From Putridiphycobacter sp965230485 (lineage in GTDB: Bacteria > Bacteroidota > Bacteroidia > Flavobacteriales_D > Crocinitomicaceae), in the NCBI GenBank assembly GCA_965230485.1, contig CBDDLA010000001.1, positions 248,001 through 312,000 of the forward strand: a DNA stretch of 64,000 nt. Direction: 5' to 3'. Below the pieces are notes generated by a model. It was not told the origin of the DNA. It saw nothing but the letters and a program-made list of their open reading frames with translations, and searched no databases. Of the stretch, positions 8,575 through 16,636 are shown one piece after another (the first letter of the stretch is position 1; each line of letters opens with the position of its first letter). Both the position numbers and the translations under genes were made by a program.

Positions 8575-9796
8575 CTAAAGGGTATATGGTTAAGCCACTT
8601 CTTAGTTTCGGTTCAATCCAAGTAGATTTAGGTGGCATTATAAGATTAGCATCTGCCACTTCAATTAATTCTTGCGGGGAAATAGGGTAAAGAGCAAAAG
8701 CAAGTTTGGCCTTCCCTTTATCAACTATTTTTTTTAAGCCTTTCATGCCTTTATCTCCGCTGACGAAATCAATTCTATCATCTGTCTTCAAATCATGAAT
8801 ATTCAGGATCGGTTTTAAAACTAAGCTTGTCAAAACTCTAGTATCTAATTTTTTAACAGGGTGGCTAAAGTCAATAAATTCTTTTTTAGCTGTTAAGCTG
8901 TACCAAGTATTTTCAATGTACATGCTTATTTCTCCATGTTTTTTTGGAGCATACAACTTTTGATTGATCACTTTAACATCAAACTTATCTTTTAACAATT
9001 GGATAAAATCTGATTTTGATAATCCATTTAAATCACTAACAACTCTATTGAAGTCAAGAATATTTAACCGTGACTCTGAGATGAAAAACGCTAAAGCATG
9101 TTGATTAAGAGAGGTCTTTCTTTGTGAATTAGAAAAATAACGATACGAGGAGGCAAATCTATGATGTCCGTCAGCGATATAGGTTTCACCTAGCTTGCTA
9201 AAACCTACCTGAACATCAGAAATTACCTTTTTGTCGCTTACTATCCATAATTCATGTTTAATCTTATCAGTAGTCGTGTATTCGTATTCAGGTCTATGTT
9301 TTATGGTATCTAACAAAATAGTATCTAAATCGGCTTGATTTTTATGAAATAGTAATACTGGTTCAGCATTAAAACGAACAGTATCAAGATATTTAGAAAA
9401 TGTTTTTTCTCGTTTTGTTATTGTTTCTTCATGTTTTTTAATTTGTCCAGATTCATATTCTTTTAAGTCTGCACCTCCAATAAAACCCAAAAATTCATGT
9501 GTTTCTGTAGTTTGGCGATATACATATAAGGATTCATTTTCATCCTGAATAAAAATGCCCTGATTAAAGAATTCATTAAATTTTTCACGAACTTTCAAAA
9601 AACGTCCTACTGTATTAGGTTTTGTTCTATCTTTTTTGTGAAATTCAGGGTTAATAATGTGGATAAAAGTATATGGATTCCCTTTTAATTTAGCCTCAAG
9701 CATTTTTTTTGAATACGCATAATATGGTCTAGAAGAAACCAATTGTGCTTTATCTCTAACAGGTCGAATAGCTTTAAAAGGAAGTATATTTGTCAC
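8567..9796 (-). CDS. DUF1015 family protein
   Basis: 409 residues covering the whole family. Seen are the opening FKAIRPVRDKA, YADGHHRFASS in the middle (about residue 200) and a C-terminal IYPLDD. DUF1015 proteins are widespread and cytosolic with no proven activity; the conserved DGHHR block suggests a nucleotide or phosphate site. It is translationally coupled to yggS. On the minus strand TATCTTCG at 9811-9818 is one base from the -7 consensus and could be its promoter. Confidence 0.88.
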   Translation of the reverse strand: MTNILPFKAIRPVRDKAQLVSSRPYYAYSKKMLEAKLKGNPYTFIHIINPEFHKKDRTKPNTVGRFLKVREKFNEFFNQGIFIQDENESLYVYRQTTETHEFLGFIGGADLKEYESGQIKKHEETITKREKTFSKYLDTVRFNAEPVLLFHKNQADLDTILLDTIKHRPEYEYTTTDKIKHELWIVSDKKVISDVQVGFSKLGETYIADGHHRFASSYRYFSNSQRKTSLNQHALAFFISESRLNILDFNRVVSDLNGLSKSDFIQLLKDKFDVKVINQKLYAPKKHGEISMYIENTWYSLTAKKEFIDFSHPVKKLDTRVLTSLVLKPILNIHDLKTDDRIDFVSGDKGMKGLKKIVDKGKAKLAFALYPISPQELIEVADANLIMPPKSTWIEPKLRSGLTIYPLDD

Positions 9797-9866
9797 GCTT
9801 GAATTTTTCGCGAAGATAAAATAATTAATTATAAGAAGTGTAGAGATACTTTTAAAAAAAAATTAA

Positions 9867-9874
9867 TAAATTTG
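9867..9874 (+). promoter_or_regulatory. Candidate -7 box for the STAS gene
   Basis: TAAATTTG, an exact TAnnTTTG match 22 bases before the ATG at 9897. No matching TTG element is visible upstream. Confidence 0.35.
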
Positions 9875-9896
9875 ATGGTTAACAACCAAAACAAAT

Positions 9897-10253
9897 ATGA
9901 GTTTTAAAAAAGAATCGAAAGATAATTTTACTGTTGTAAATGCAGAAGTTGAAAAATTAGATTCATCAAACGCTACTGAGTTAAAAAGTGAATTTGTAAT
10001 GCTTAATAAAAGTTCAGTGAATTCAATTTTGCTCAATTTAGAAAAAACGAAGTATTGTGATTCATCTGGGCTAAGTGCTATTTTAATTGGTAATCGCCTT
10101 TGTAAAGACTCTGGTGGTAGCTTCGCTATTTATGGTTTACAGCCAAACGTTGCTAAAATGATTCAAATTTCACAATTAGATAAAGTATTGCATATTCATA
10201 ATAATTATAAGGAAGCTCAGAAGTTTATGGCTTCTGGTCAAGAAGCATCATAA
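9897..10253 (+). CDS. Single-domain STAS protein (anti-sigma factor antagonist type)
   Basis: 118 residues, one STAS domain. The phosphoacceptor loop reads CDSSGLSAIL, placing the serine equivalent to SpoIIAA Ser58 at about 56. Such proteins bind and are phosphorylated by RsbW/SpoIIAB-type kinases, or act in other partner-switching complexes. No kinase, phosphatase or sigma factor gene is adjacent, so its partner is unknown. It appears monocistronic, with its own candidate promoter and a terminator immediately downstream. Confidence 0.85.
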   Translation: MSFKKESKDNFTVVNAEVEKLDSSNATELKSEFVMLNKSSVNSILLNLEKTKYCDSSGLSAILIGNRLCKDSGGSFAIYGLQPNVAKMIQISQLDKVLHIHNNYKEAQKFMASGQEAS

Positions 10254-10273
10254 TTACGAACGGTTTTAAATAT

Positions 10274-10300
10274 AAAGGTCTTTTCTAAAGGCCTTTTTTT
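10274..10300 (+). terminator. Rho-independent terminator after the STAS gene
   Basis: AAAGGTC (10274-10280) pairs with GGCCTTT (10290-10296), with one G-U pair and a 9-base loop, followed by T to 10300. The T run ends only two bases before the ATG of the next gene at 10303. Confidence 0.75.
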
Positions 10301-10302
10301 AT

Positions 10303-11712
10303 ATGACAGATTTTAATAAAGTATCTCCATTATTCTTAGAAGATCTAAAACAAGTAGTTCCTAGCCACCAGATATTTTTAGATAATGAAAATCTAGAGAA
10401 ATATTCTCATGATGAAACGGAAGACCTATCTTTTATACCAGAGGTAATTGTAAAGCCAGAAAATACAAAAGATGTTTCTGAAATTCTTAGATTATGTAAT
10501 GAGCATAAGGTGCCGATAACACCGCAGGGTGCCAGAACTGGGCTAAGTGGAGGAGCATTACCAATTTTTGGTGGTGTTGTTTTGTCTTCTGAGAAACTCA
10601 ACAAGATAATAGACATTGATACTGATAATCTACAGGTTATTGTAGAACCTGGTGTTATTGTTCAAGAGTTACAAGAGGCGGTTGCCAAAGAAAATCTGTT
10701 TTACCCTCCAGACCCATCTAGTAAAGGATCTTGTTTTATTGGAGGAAATCTAGCTGAAAATGCAGGTGGTCCAAAAGCAGTTAAATATGGTGTTACGAAA
10801 GATTATGTATTAAATTTAGAGATTGTGCTAGCTGATGGCAATATAATGTGGACTGGAGCTAATGTGCTTAAAAATTCAACAGGTTATAATCTGACACAAT
10901 TGTTGGTTGGTTCTGAAGGTACGCTTGGAATAATTACAAAAGCTGTTTTAAAGTTAATTCCTTACCCTAAATTTAATCGTTTGTTACTTGTGCCTTTTGA
11001 TGCTATTGATAATGCCACTAAAGCAGTTGCAGCAATTTTTAAAGCTGGTATTACACCTAGCGGCTTAGAATTTATGGAGAGGGATGCAATTATATGGACC
11101 ATTAATTTCATGAATGCAGATCAGATCACAGTTGCGGAAGATGTTCAGGCTCATCTGTTAATTGAGGTAGATGGTAATGATGAGTCTGTTTTAATGAATG
11201 ATTTAGAGGTAATATTAGGTGTTGTAGAAGGTTTTAATTGTGGGGAAGTGTTATTTGCTGAAGATAATGCTCAAAAAGATAAATTATGGCAAATTAGAAG
11301 AAAGGTGGGTGAAGCTGTAAAATCTCAATCTATTTATAAGGAAGAAGATACTGTGGTTCCTCGTTACCGTCTTCCTGAACTTATAAAAGGTGTTAAATCT
11401 ATTGGAGCAGAATACGGCTTTAAATCAGTTTGCTATGGTCATGCTGGTGATGGAAATCTACATATCAATATTATCAAAGGTGACTTATCAGACGAGTTCT
11501 GGAATATTACATTGACAGAAGCCATTGAAAAAATATTCCACTTAACCATAAAGCTTGGTGGAACAATTTCAGGTGAGCATGGGATAGGATATGTACAGAA
11601 AAATTATATGCATATTCCTTTTAATAGCATCCATCTTTCAATGATGAAACAAATCAAGCAGATATTCGATCCAAATGGCATATTAAATCCAGGAAAAATA
11701 TTTCCAGATTAA
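10303..11712 (+). CDS. FAD-linked oxidase, GlcD/D-lactate dehydrogenase family
   Basis: 469 residues. An N-terminal FAD_binding_4 domain (about 40-180, with PQGARTGLSGGA and ENAGGPKAVKYG) and a C-terminal FAD-oxidase domain (about 215-465, with GHAGDGNLHINI and SGEHGIG). The family oxidises 2-hydroxy acids such as glycolate or D-lactate; the substrate is not resolvable here because no glcE or glcF partner is adjacent. The ATG at 10303 begins directly after the upstream terminator, and no promoter is visible between them, so how it is transcribed is unclear. Confidence 0.9.
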   Translation: MTDFNKVSPLFLEDLKQVVPSHQIFLDNENLEKYSHDETEDLSFIPEVIVKPENTKDVSEILRLCNEHKVPITPQGARTGLSGGALPIFGGVVLSSEKLNKIIDIDTDNLQVIVEPGVIVQELQEAVAKENLFYPPDPSSKGSCFIGGNLAENAGGPKAVKYGVTKDYVLNLEIVLADGNIMWTGANVLKNSTGYNLTQLLVGSEGTLGIITKAVLKLIPYPKFNRLLLVPFDAIDNATKAVAAIFKAGITPSGLEFMERDAIIWTINFMNADQITVAEDVQAHLLIEVDGNDESVLMNDLEVILGVVEGFNCGEVLFAEDNAQKDKLWQIRRKVGEAVKSQSIYKEEDTVVPRYRLPELIKGVKSIGAEYGFKSVCYGHAGDGNLHINIIKGDLSDEFWNITLTEAIEKIFHLTIKLGGTISGEHGIGYVQKNYMHIPFNSIHLSMMKQIKQIFDPNGILNPGKIFPD

Positions 11713-11741
11713 AAAAAGAGACATCATTATTTGATGCCTCT
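11711..11741 (-). terminator. Terminator for the T9SS type B gene
   Basis: A hairpin (11717-11726 with 11732-11741, one internal mismatch, 5-base loop). Read on the minus strand it is followed by seven T. It lies between two convergent genes. Confidence 0.8.
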
Positions 11742-11773
11742 ATGAATATAATTTTGGGTTCCAAAATTTCTAG

Positions 11774-14398
11774 CTATCTAAATACGTTAACAGTTCCTCT
11801 AAAGTCAACTACTTCGCTTGTCGATTGATCAGTCGTTTCTATCACCCAAACGTAGGTTCCTGGAGAAATAGCATTTCCATTTAACCATGTGCCATCCCAA
11901 CCTTCATTAGGGTCACGCGATTCAAAAACTAGCTCTCCCCAACGGCTAAAAACCTGAAGACGGAAGTCATACTGATCAATACCCAAAATGTGAACTCGCC
12001 AAGTGTTATTGTGCTGATCATCATCTGGGGTAAATGAATTAGGTGCATAAATAATAACATCATTTTCTACAATGGCCAATCCACTAGCTGTGTTGATACA
12101 ACCATCAGCACTAGTTACTAATAGGCTTACAGGGTATTCCTTAGATTCAAACTGAGGGAAAGTAAGTGAAGGATTTTCTTCTTTGGAAACAGAAGGAGAC
12201 CCACCTTTTATTTCCCAATCAAAAGTGATGTCATTACCTTCTGATAGATTTGTAATTTCAAAATATGGTTCATATATAGTGGCTCTTTCAGGTGTAATAT
12301 AAAAATCAGCAAGTGGAATAGGGTCAATGGTAATGTAATCAGCTAATGTTATACTGCTCTCACAACCATTATCCGAAACAACACTTAAGGAAAAATCATA
12401 TGATCCAGCAACAGCAATAACTGCAGTATCAGATTTTAAAGAGGGGTTTAACGGATCGTTTGACAGGTTATAAGATATGCCATTAATTGTTACACTTGCA
12501 TTTTTAAATAGAGCGTCATCCGTTGTTACCGTAAACCCAATAGTACCGTTTGGTTCACAATTTTCAATAATTTCAGATGTAAAATCCGGAACAGGAACAG
12601 GGAACATGAATACTTTAGAGCAAAGAGACTTTGCCGTTGATTCACATTGATCAGTCACTGTTACACAATACTCAGTTTCAATGGCAGGATTGACATTAAT
12701 TTGAGAAGATGCAAAGGCGGCACTTGATCCATTTGCTGTCCAGGCATAATTATAATGTTCATACCCACCTGTAGCAGAAACCACTTTTACGGCCTCATCT
12801 TGTGGGCAGATTGTTTGATCGCCAGAAATAGAAATATTAATGGGGTCATAAAGGTACATATTAATTGAAAGTGTATCTGATGAACAATTATTAGCATCAG
12901 TGGCGTACACTACAACAGTAGAATCACCCATAACAGAGATGAACTGGTTACCTGCAGTACTGGCAATAAAATCCCAATTGAATGTATTGGCGTTGGTTGA
13001 AACGGCAACAAGAGAAGCTGTTCCATTTTCACAAACTGTAGTGTCATTACTCACAGTTAACGTAATTTTATCTGGATCAAGTAAAGTAACCTCTGATTCA
13101 AAGGTACAACCAGAGATATCCCTGGAAATAACATCATACACACCAAAAGGCAAATTATTAAATATATTATTTGGACTCCAAGAAAAGCCATTATCAATGC
13201 TATATTCAACAGCACCTAGGGTACCTAGTGAATTAATTGTAATACTACCATCACTAAACCCATGACAGGATGGATTAATAAATGAAACAGTATGAATTTC
13301 TTCAGAGAAAATAAAATTAGCTGTGTCTGTGACGTCTGGACAGATATTATTTGTATCGGACTCTGTTAACACCACTTCGTATGTTCCTGGTGTAATAGTT
13401 CCAATGTAAGGGTTTAAATCTGTAACTAATGGCGAAAAAGTAAGTAATCCAGGTGAGTTTGACACGGACCAAATAAATCTGCTTGAAGTATTGCCTAAAG
13501 TTGGTGATAATTGAATAGAATCTCCTAAGCAAGTCGTATCGTCAAGTCCAGCAAAAGTAGGAAGAAGAGGTGTTTGTACAGAAATATAGGCCGAATCCGA
13601 CCATGTACTGTCTGGGGAAGTCCAAATAATTTCGTACGCCTGATTAACATTAGTAGAAAATGTAACAAGTGGGGGATTAACAGTAATATTTGTAGCCGGT
13701 ACCGCAATACCACTAGCCACATTAGCAGGTAATTGAAGACTGTAATCAACTGATAACGGAAGATTGAGGCACTTAGTAATATTTTTCGGAACTATAGGGT
13801 CACATCCTAAAACAGCAGATCCAAAAAAGCTAAGGTTGACAGTAGTCGTTAACGCTGAAAAATTTGAAAACATGATTGTGAAGGATTGCCCAGATGTAAC
13901 GTTTATCGGGTTTTCAAAATTACCTGGGTTGGCCCCAACTGGTAAATTTAGTGGGTCTGCCATCCCGGTTAGACCTGCACTAGTTAGATTCCAATTACAA
14001 GCCACTGGTGGTAAAGTGTTTGCAGCAATATCCGTACACGCATTTCCATTGGAATTATCCCACATAGCCCAGTCCATAAGTCCATTTCCAGTGTTATTGT
14101 CAAAAGAAAACTCTAAAGTTCCTGATTGTTGTACATAAACTGTAATCCAAGTACTATTCAATTCTCCCGAAAGTAGACAACCAGCATTACCTGGGGCTGC
14201 ATTAGGATTAGTTGTGGGATTAGAAATGTTATTACCTGCAAGTTCATCTACCAGTCCGAAACCAGATGGAGTAATAGGAAAGCCATTTGTAACAAAACTA
14301 CAACCATTGTCGCCATCAGGGCAATCGCTTGCTGACTGACCATAAATAAAGGTCGAGAACAAAAGAAATCCAATTGTAATAAAAAATTTATTTTTCAT
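11774..14398 (-). CDS. T9SS type B sorted surface protein with SprB repeat
   Basis: 874 residues. Signal peptide about 1-20 ending IYGQ. Residues about 45-195 resemble the CLLSGELNSTW / DWAMWD domain common at the N-terminus of these proteins. A SprB-type repeat is seen near 375-445 (CHGFSDGSITI), a PKD-like segment near 695-780, and from about 784 a gliding-motility type B C-terminal domain (YAPNSFTPD, FSRWGELVFES, GWDGTW, PGTYVW). It is predicted to be exported by T9SS to the cell surface; its role could be adhesion or gliding. The ATG overlaps the preceding small membrane gene by 11 bp. Confidence 0.88.
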   Translation of the reverse strand: MKNKFFITIGFLLFSTFIYGQSASDCPDGDNGCSFVTNGFPITPSGFGLVDELAGNNISNPTTNPNAAPGNAGCLLSGELNSTWITVYVQQSGTLEFSFDNNTGNGLMDWAMWDNSNGNACTDIAANTLPPVACNWNLTSAGLTGMADPLNLPVGANPGNFENPINVTSGQSFTIMFSNFSALTTTVNLSFFGSAVLGCDPIVPKNITKCLNLPLSVDYSLQLPANVASGIAVPATNITVNPPLVTFSTNVNQAYEIIWTSPDSTWSDSAYISVQTPLLPTFAGLDDTTCLGDSIQLSPTLGNTSSRFIWSVSNSPGLLTFSPLVTDLNPYIGTITPGTYEVVLTESDTNNICPDVTDTANFIFSEEIHTVSFINPSCHGFSDGSITINSLGTLGAVEYSIDNGFSWSPNNIFNNLPFGVYDVISRDISGCTFESEVTLLDPDKITLTVSNDTTVCENGTASLVAVSTNANTFNWDFIASTAGNQFISVMGDSTVVVYATDANNCSSDTLSINMYLYDPINISISGDQTICPQDEAVKVVSATGGYEHYNYAWTANGSSAAFASSQINVNPAIETEYCVTVTDQCESTAKSLCSKVFMFPVPVPDFTSEIIENCEPNGTIGFTVTTDDALFKNASVTINGISYNLSNDPLNPSLKSDTAVIAVAGSYDFSLSVVSDNGCESSITLADYITIDPIPLADFYITPERATIYEPYFEITNLSEGNDITFDWEIKGGSPSVSKEENPSLTFPQFESKEYPVSLLVTSADGCINTASGLAIVENDVIIYAPNSFTPDDDQHNNTWRVHILGIDQYDFRLQVFSRWGELVFESRDPNEGWDGTWLNGNAISPGTYVWVIETTDQSTSEVVDFRGTVNVFR

Positions 14399-14774
14399 CT
14401 GTACAAGTACTTAATATGTTAGGTGATATAGCTTTATCAATAAACTGTTCGCCTGAATAAAAACAAGAAATTTTGTACCCAAGTGTTTTAAAAGATTCTT
14501 CAAAGAAAGTAACATCTGGCAAAATCCCATCATTTAAAACTGCAAAATATGTGTTTGAAGCGAAGTCGGTTCTAGAGACATTAATTTCGGATTTGTCCGA
14601 CATGTGGTTATTTATGATCTCTGATTGTGCTCTATCAATTTCCTCAATAATTCTAAATTGAACAAAATATGTTTTTTGTTGGTTTTCTCTATTTACAGTT
14701 GGTAGAGTGTAAGATACAAGTATAAAACCAACTAAAAAAAACAAAGTAGGAAGCCAACGCAAGTGCTTTTTCAT
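14388..14774 (-). CDS. Small signal-anchored protein of unknown function
   Basis: 128 residues from the ATG at 14774 (MKKHLRWLPTLFFLVG). A longer frame begins at 14852, but its extra 26 residues run into the upstream DUF368 gene and precede a typical signal anchor, so I prefer the shorter form. One transmembrane segment (about 9-25) and a roughly 100-residue extracytoplasmic domain with two cysteines near the C-terminus. Overlap with the T9SS gene start by 11 bp suggests coupled translation and perhaps a dedicated partner. No family recognised. Confidence 0.6.
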   Translation of the reverse strand: MKKHLRWLPTLFFLVGFILVSYTLPTVNRENQQKTYFVQFRIIEEIDRAQSEIINNHMSDKSEINVSRTDFASNTYFAVLNDGILPDVTFFEESFKTLGYKISCFYSGEQFIDKAISPNILSTCTDEK

Positions 14775-14835
14775 ATATTCAAAGAAGTTATTTAATATTT
14801 CATAAAGATACGAAATAAATATGTTAACGGTTGCC

Positions 14836-15822
14836 TTATGGATTATCATCAATTTTAAAGCGGTCTAAAACCACTAAAATAGAGATACCAATAAGCATAA
14901 ATACAATGGCTTGCCAAAGCATAGGGTTACTTCCTGTCATATCTTCATAAACCATTGGGCTTAGGTTTTTCTGCGTTAAAGGAACTATTTCTTCGTTTGC
15001 TTCACCCTGGTGCTTAATAAAAGAGGTTAAAGTCTGTTTCCAAGGCCAAATTTTATTGAGTGAACCAATTAAAAAACCTGTGAGTACTGCAATAACGATA
15101 TTCTTGGATTTTTTGAATAAATAATTGAGCAAGCGGGAAAAACTAAGAATACCAACTATGCAACCCAAGATAAATACACCTATAATTGCTCCATTATTTA
15201 GTATTTCGTTAATATCTAATTTGCCAATTGCCGAGGTTAGATTAGAAATTGCACCCAAAACTGTGAGGTAAGCCCCTAGTAAAATTAAGATAAAACTCCC
15301 GGAAATACCTGGTAGGATCATAGCGCAAATGGCTATACTTCCACAAAAAAAGATGTACAATAGATTAGAACTTTCAGCAAATGGTGGCAGAATTGTAATG
15401 GTATAAGCGACGATTGTGCCAAATATTAACGCTAAAATAGATTTTAGGTTCCATTTTTCAACCGTTTTACCTACTAACCAGACCGAGGCCAATACAAGCC
15501 CAAAGAAAAATGACCACACTGGAATACCATGATTATGCAATAAGTATTCTACCAGCTTTGCCAAGCTTACCAAGCTAGTACCAATACCAAGTAAAAGTAC
15601 GATTAAAAACGAGCCATTAATATGTTTCCAAACCGCTTTAAAACCATCTGATTTCCAAATTGAGAATATACTTTTATCAAATTTACTAATACTCTCTAAG
15701 AGTGTTTCATATATTCCGGTAATGAAAGCAATAGTTCCACCGGAAACACCAGGAACTACATCTGCAGCTCCCATGGCAAATCCTTTAAAGAATAATAAGA
15801 TACTTGACTTACTTTTTTGCAT
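14836..15822 (-). CDS. DUF368 polyprenyl-phosphate transporter (PopT type)
   Basis: About 328 residues, polytopic with some 8-10 hydrophobic helices. The family hallmark GAADVVPGVSGGTIAF lies near the N-terminus and a second half-motif (CAMILPGISGSFILI) in the middle. DUF368 proteins have been reported as transporters that return undecaprenyl phosphate across the inner membrane for wall and glycan synthesis. Start set at ATG 15822 (MQKSKSSILLFF), which matches where the family normally begins; an in-frame ATG at 15846 would extend further into the upstream gene. It sits between the phosphosulfolactate synthase homologue and a surface-protein gene. Confidence 0.88.
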   Translation of the reverse strand: MQKSKSSILLFFKGFAMGAADVVPGVSGGTIAFITGIYETLLESISKFDKSIFSIWKSDGFKAVWKHINGSFLIVLLLGIGTSLVSLAKLVEYLLHNHGIPVWSFFFGLVLASVWLVGKTVEKWNLKSILALIFGTIVAYTITILPPFAESSNLLYIFFCGSIAICAMILPGISGSFILILLGAYLTVLGAISNLTSAIGKLDINEILNNGAIIGVFILGCIVGILSFSRLLNYLFKKSKNIVIAVLTGFLIGSLNKIWPWKQTLTSFIKHQGEANEEIVPLTQKNLSPMVYEDMTGSNPMLWQAIVFMLIGISILVVLDRFKIDDNP

Positions 15823-16636
15823 TCTTTTTAGGCGGTTTATGAACAACTTGCTTTAAAGATTCTGAAATGTTTTTTGGTAAATTTTCAAAAAAAGTATCTC
15901 CTCTCAAGCCTAACCTAAGGCATTCCAGAGGAATCACTTCTTTTGGTGCAATATTACCCAAGTTCACATTGTGACCAAAAAGCTTAATGAACCATACTTG
16001 TTGTGTTTTTTGGGGTGCTTCCCACAAAATGTCTTCTGGTTTAATTTTGGCAATGATTTTATTAATTAAATAAGTATGTGCAGTGCCATTTGGTCTAAAT
16101 ACACCAACATTTCCACTTTCGCGCCCCTCAGCAATAACTTTCCATGTGCCAGCTTCTAATTCGCTAGTCATCATTTTTATCCATTTGGCAGGGCTAATAA
16201 TAATTCCAGCATCTTTTGATCCAACTTCTGAGAGAACTGTACGAGATTTAGCAAGTTCAGATATGTATTGAAGTTTTAATTCATGCTTTATTTCGATGGA
16301 ACCATCTGATACTTCACAAAGGTCTAGATCGTATTTATCACAAACCTTTTGATAATCATTAAATTTATTTCTAGCTATGAAGGCTTCAAATAATGTACCG
16401 CCAAAATATGGTCGGATATTTGCGCTTTTATAAAGTTTTATTTTTTCTTCTAATTGATTAGTGACATAAGCTGTCCCAAAGCCTAATTTCGCAATATCAG
16501 TCAGGTGACCGCTGGATTCAATAAAGTTTTCAACTTCTGACAAGCTTAACCCTTTGTCCATCATCATAGTTACACCTGAATTACGAGGTTTCGATGGACG
16601 GTTTGGAATATGTGTTAATTTGAAATTATTTGACAT
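15809..16636 (-). CDS. Phosphosulfolactate synthase (ComA) family protein
   Basis: 275 residues. ComA adds sulfite to phosphoenolpyruvate to make (R)-phosphosulfolactate, the first step of coenzyme M synthesis in methanogens and of sulfolactate formation in some bacteria. TIM-barrel motifs visible are TMMMDKGLS near the N-terminus, LCEVSDGSIEI at about 106 and LSEVGSKDAG at about 135. ComB- and ComC-like genes are not in the window. In Bacteroidota a link to sulfonolipid (capnine) or cysteate metabolism is conceivable but unproven. The ATG overlaps the TPR gene stop by one base, and the 3' end overlaps DUF368. Confidence 0.85.
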   Translation of the reverse strand: MSNNFKLTHIPNRPSKPRNSGVTMMMDKGLSLSEVENFIESSGHLTDIAKLGFGTAYVTNQLEEKIKLYKSANIRPYFGGTLFEAFIARNKFNDYQKVCDKYDLDLCEVSDGSIEIKHELKLQYISELAKSRTVLSEVGSKDAGIIISPAKWIKMMTSELEAGTWKVIAEGRESGNVGVFRPNGTAHTYLINKIIAKIKPEDILWEAPQKTQQVWFIKLFGHNVNLGNIAPKEVIPLECLRLGLRGDTFFENLPKNISESLKQVVHKPPKKNAKK

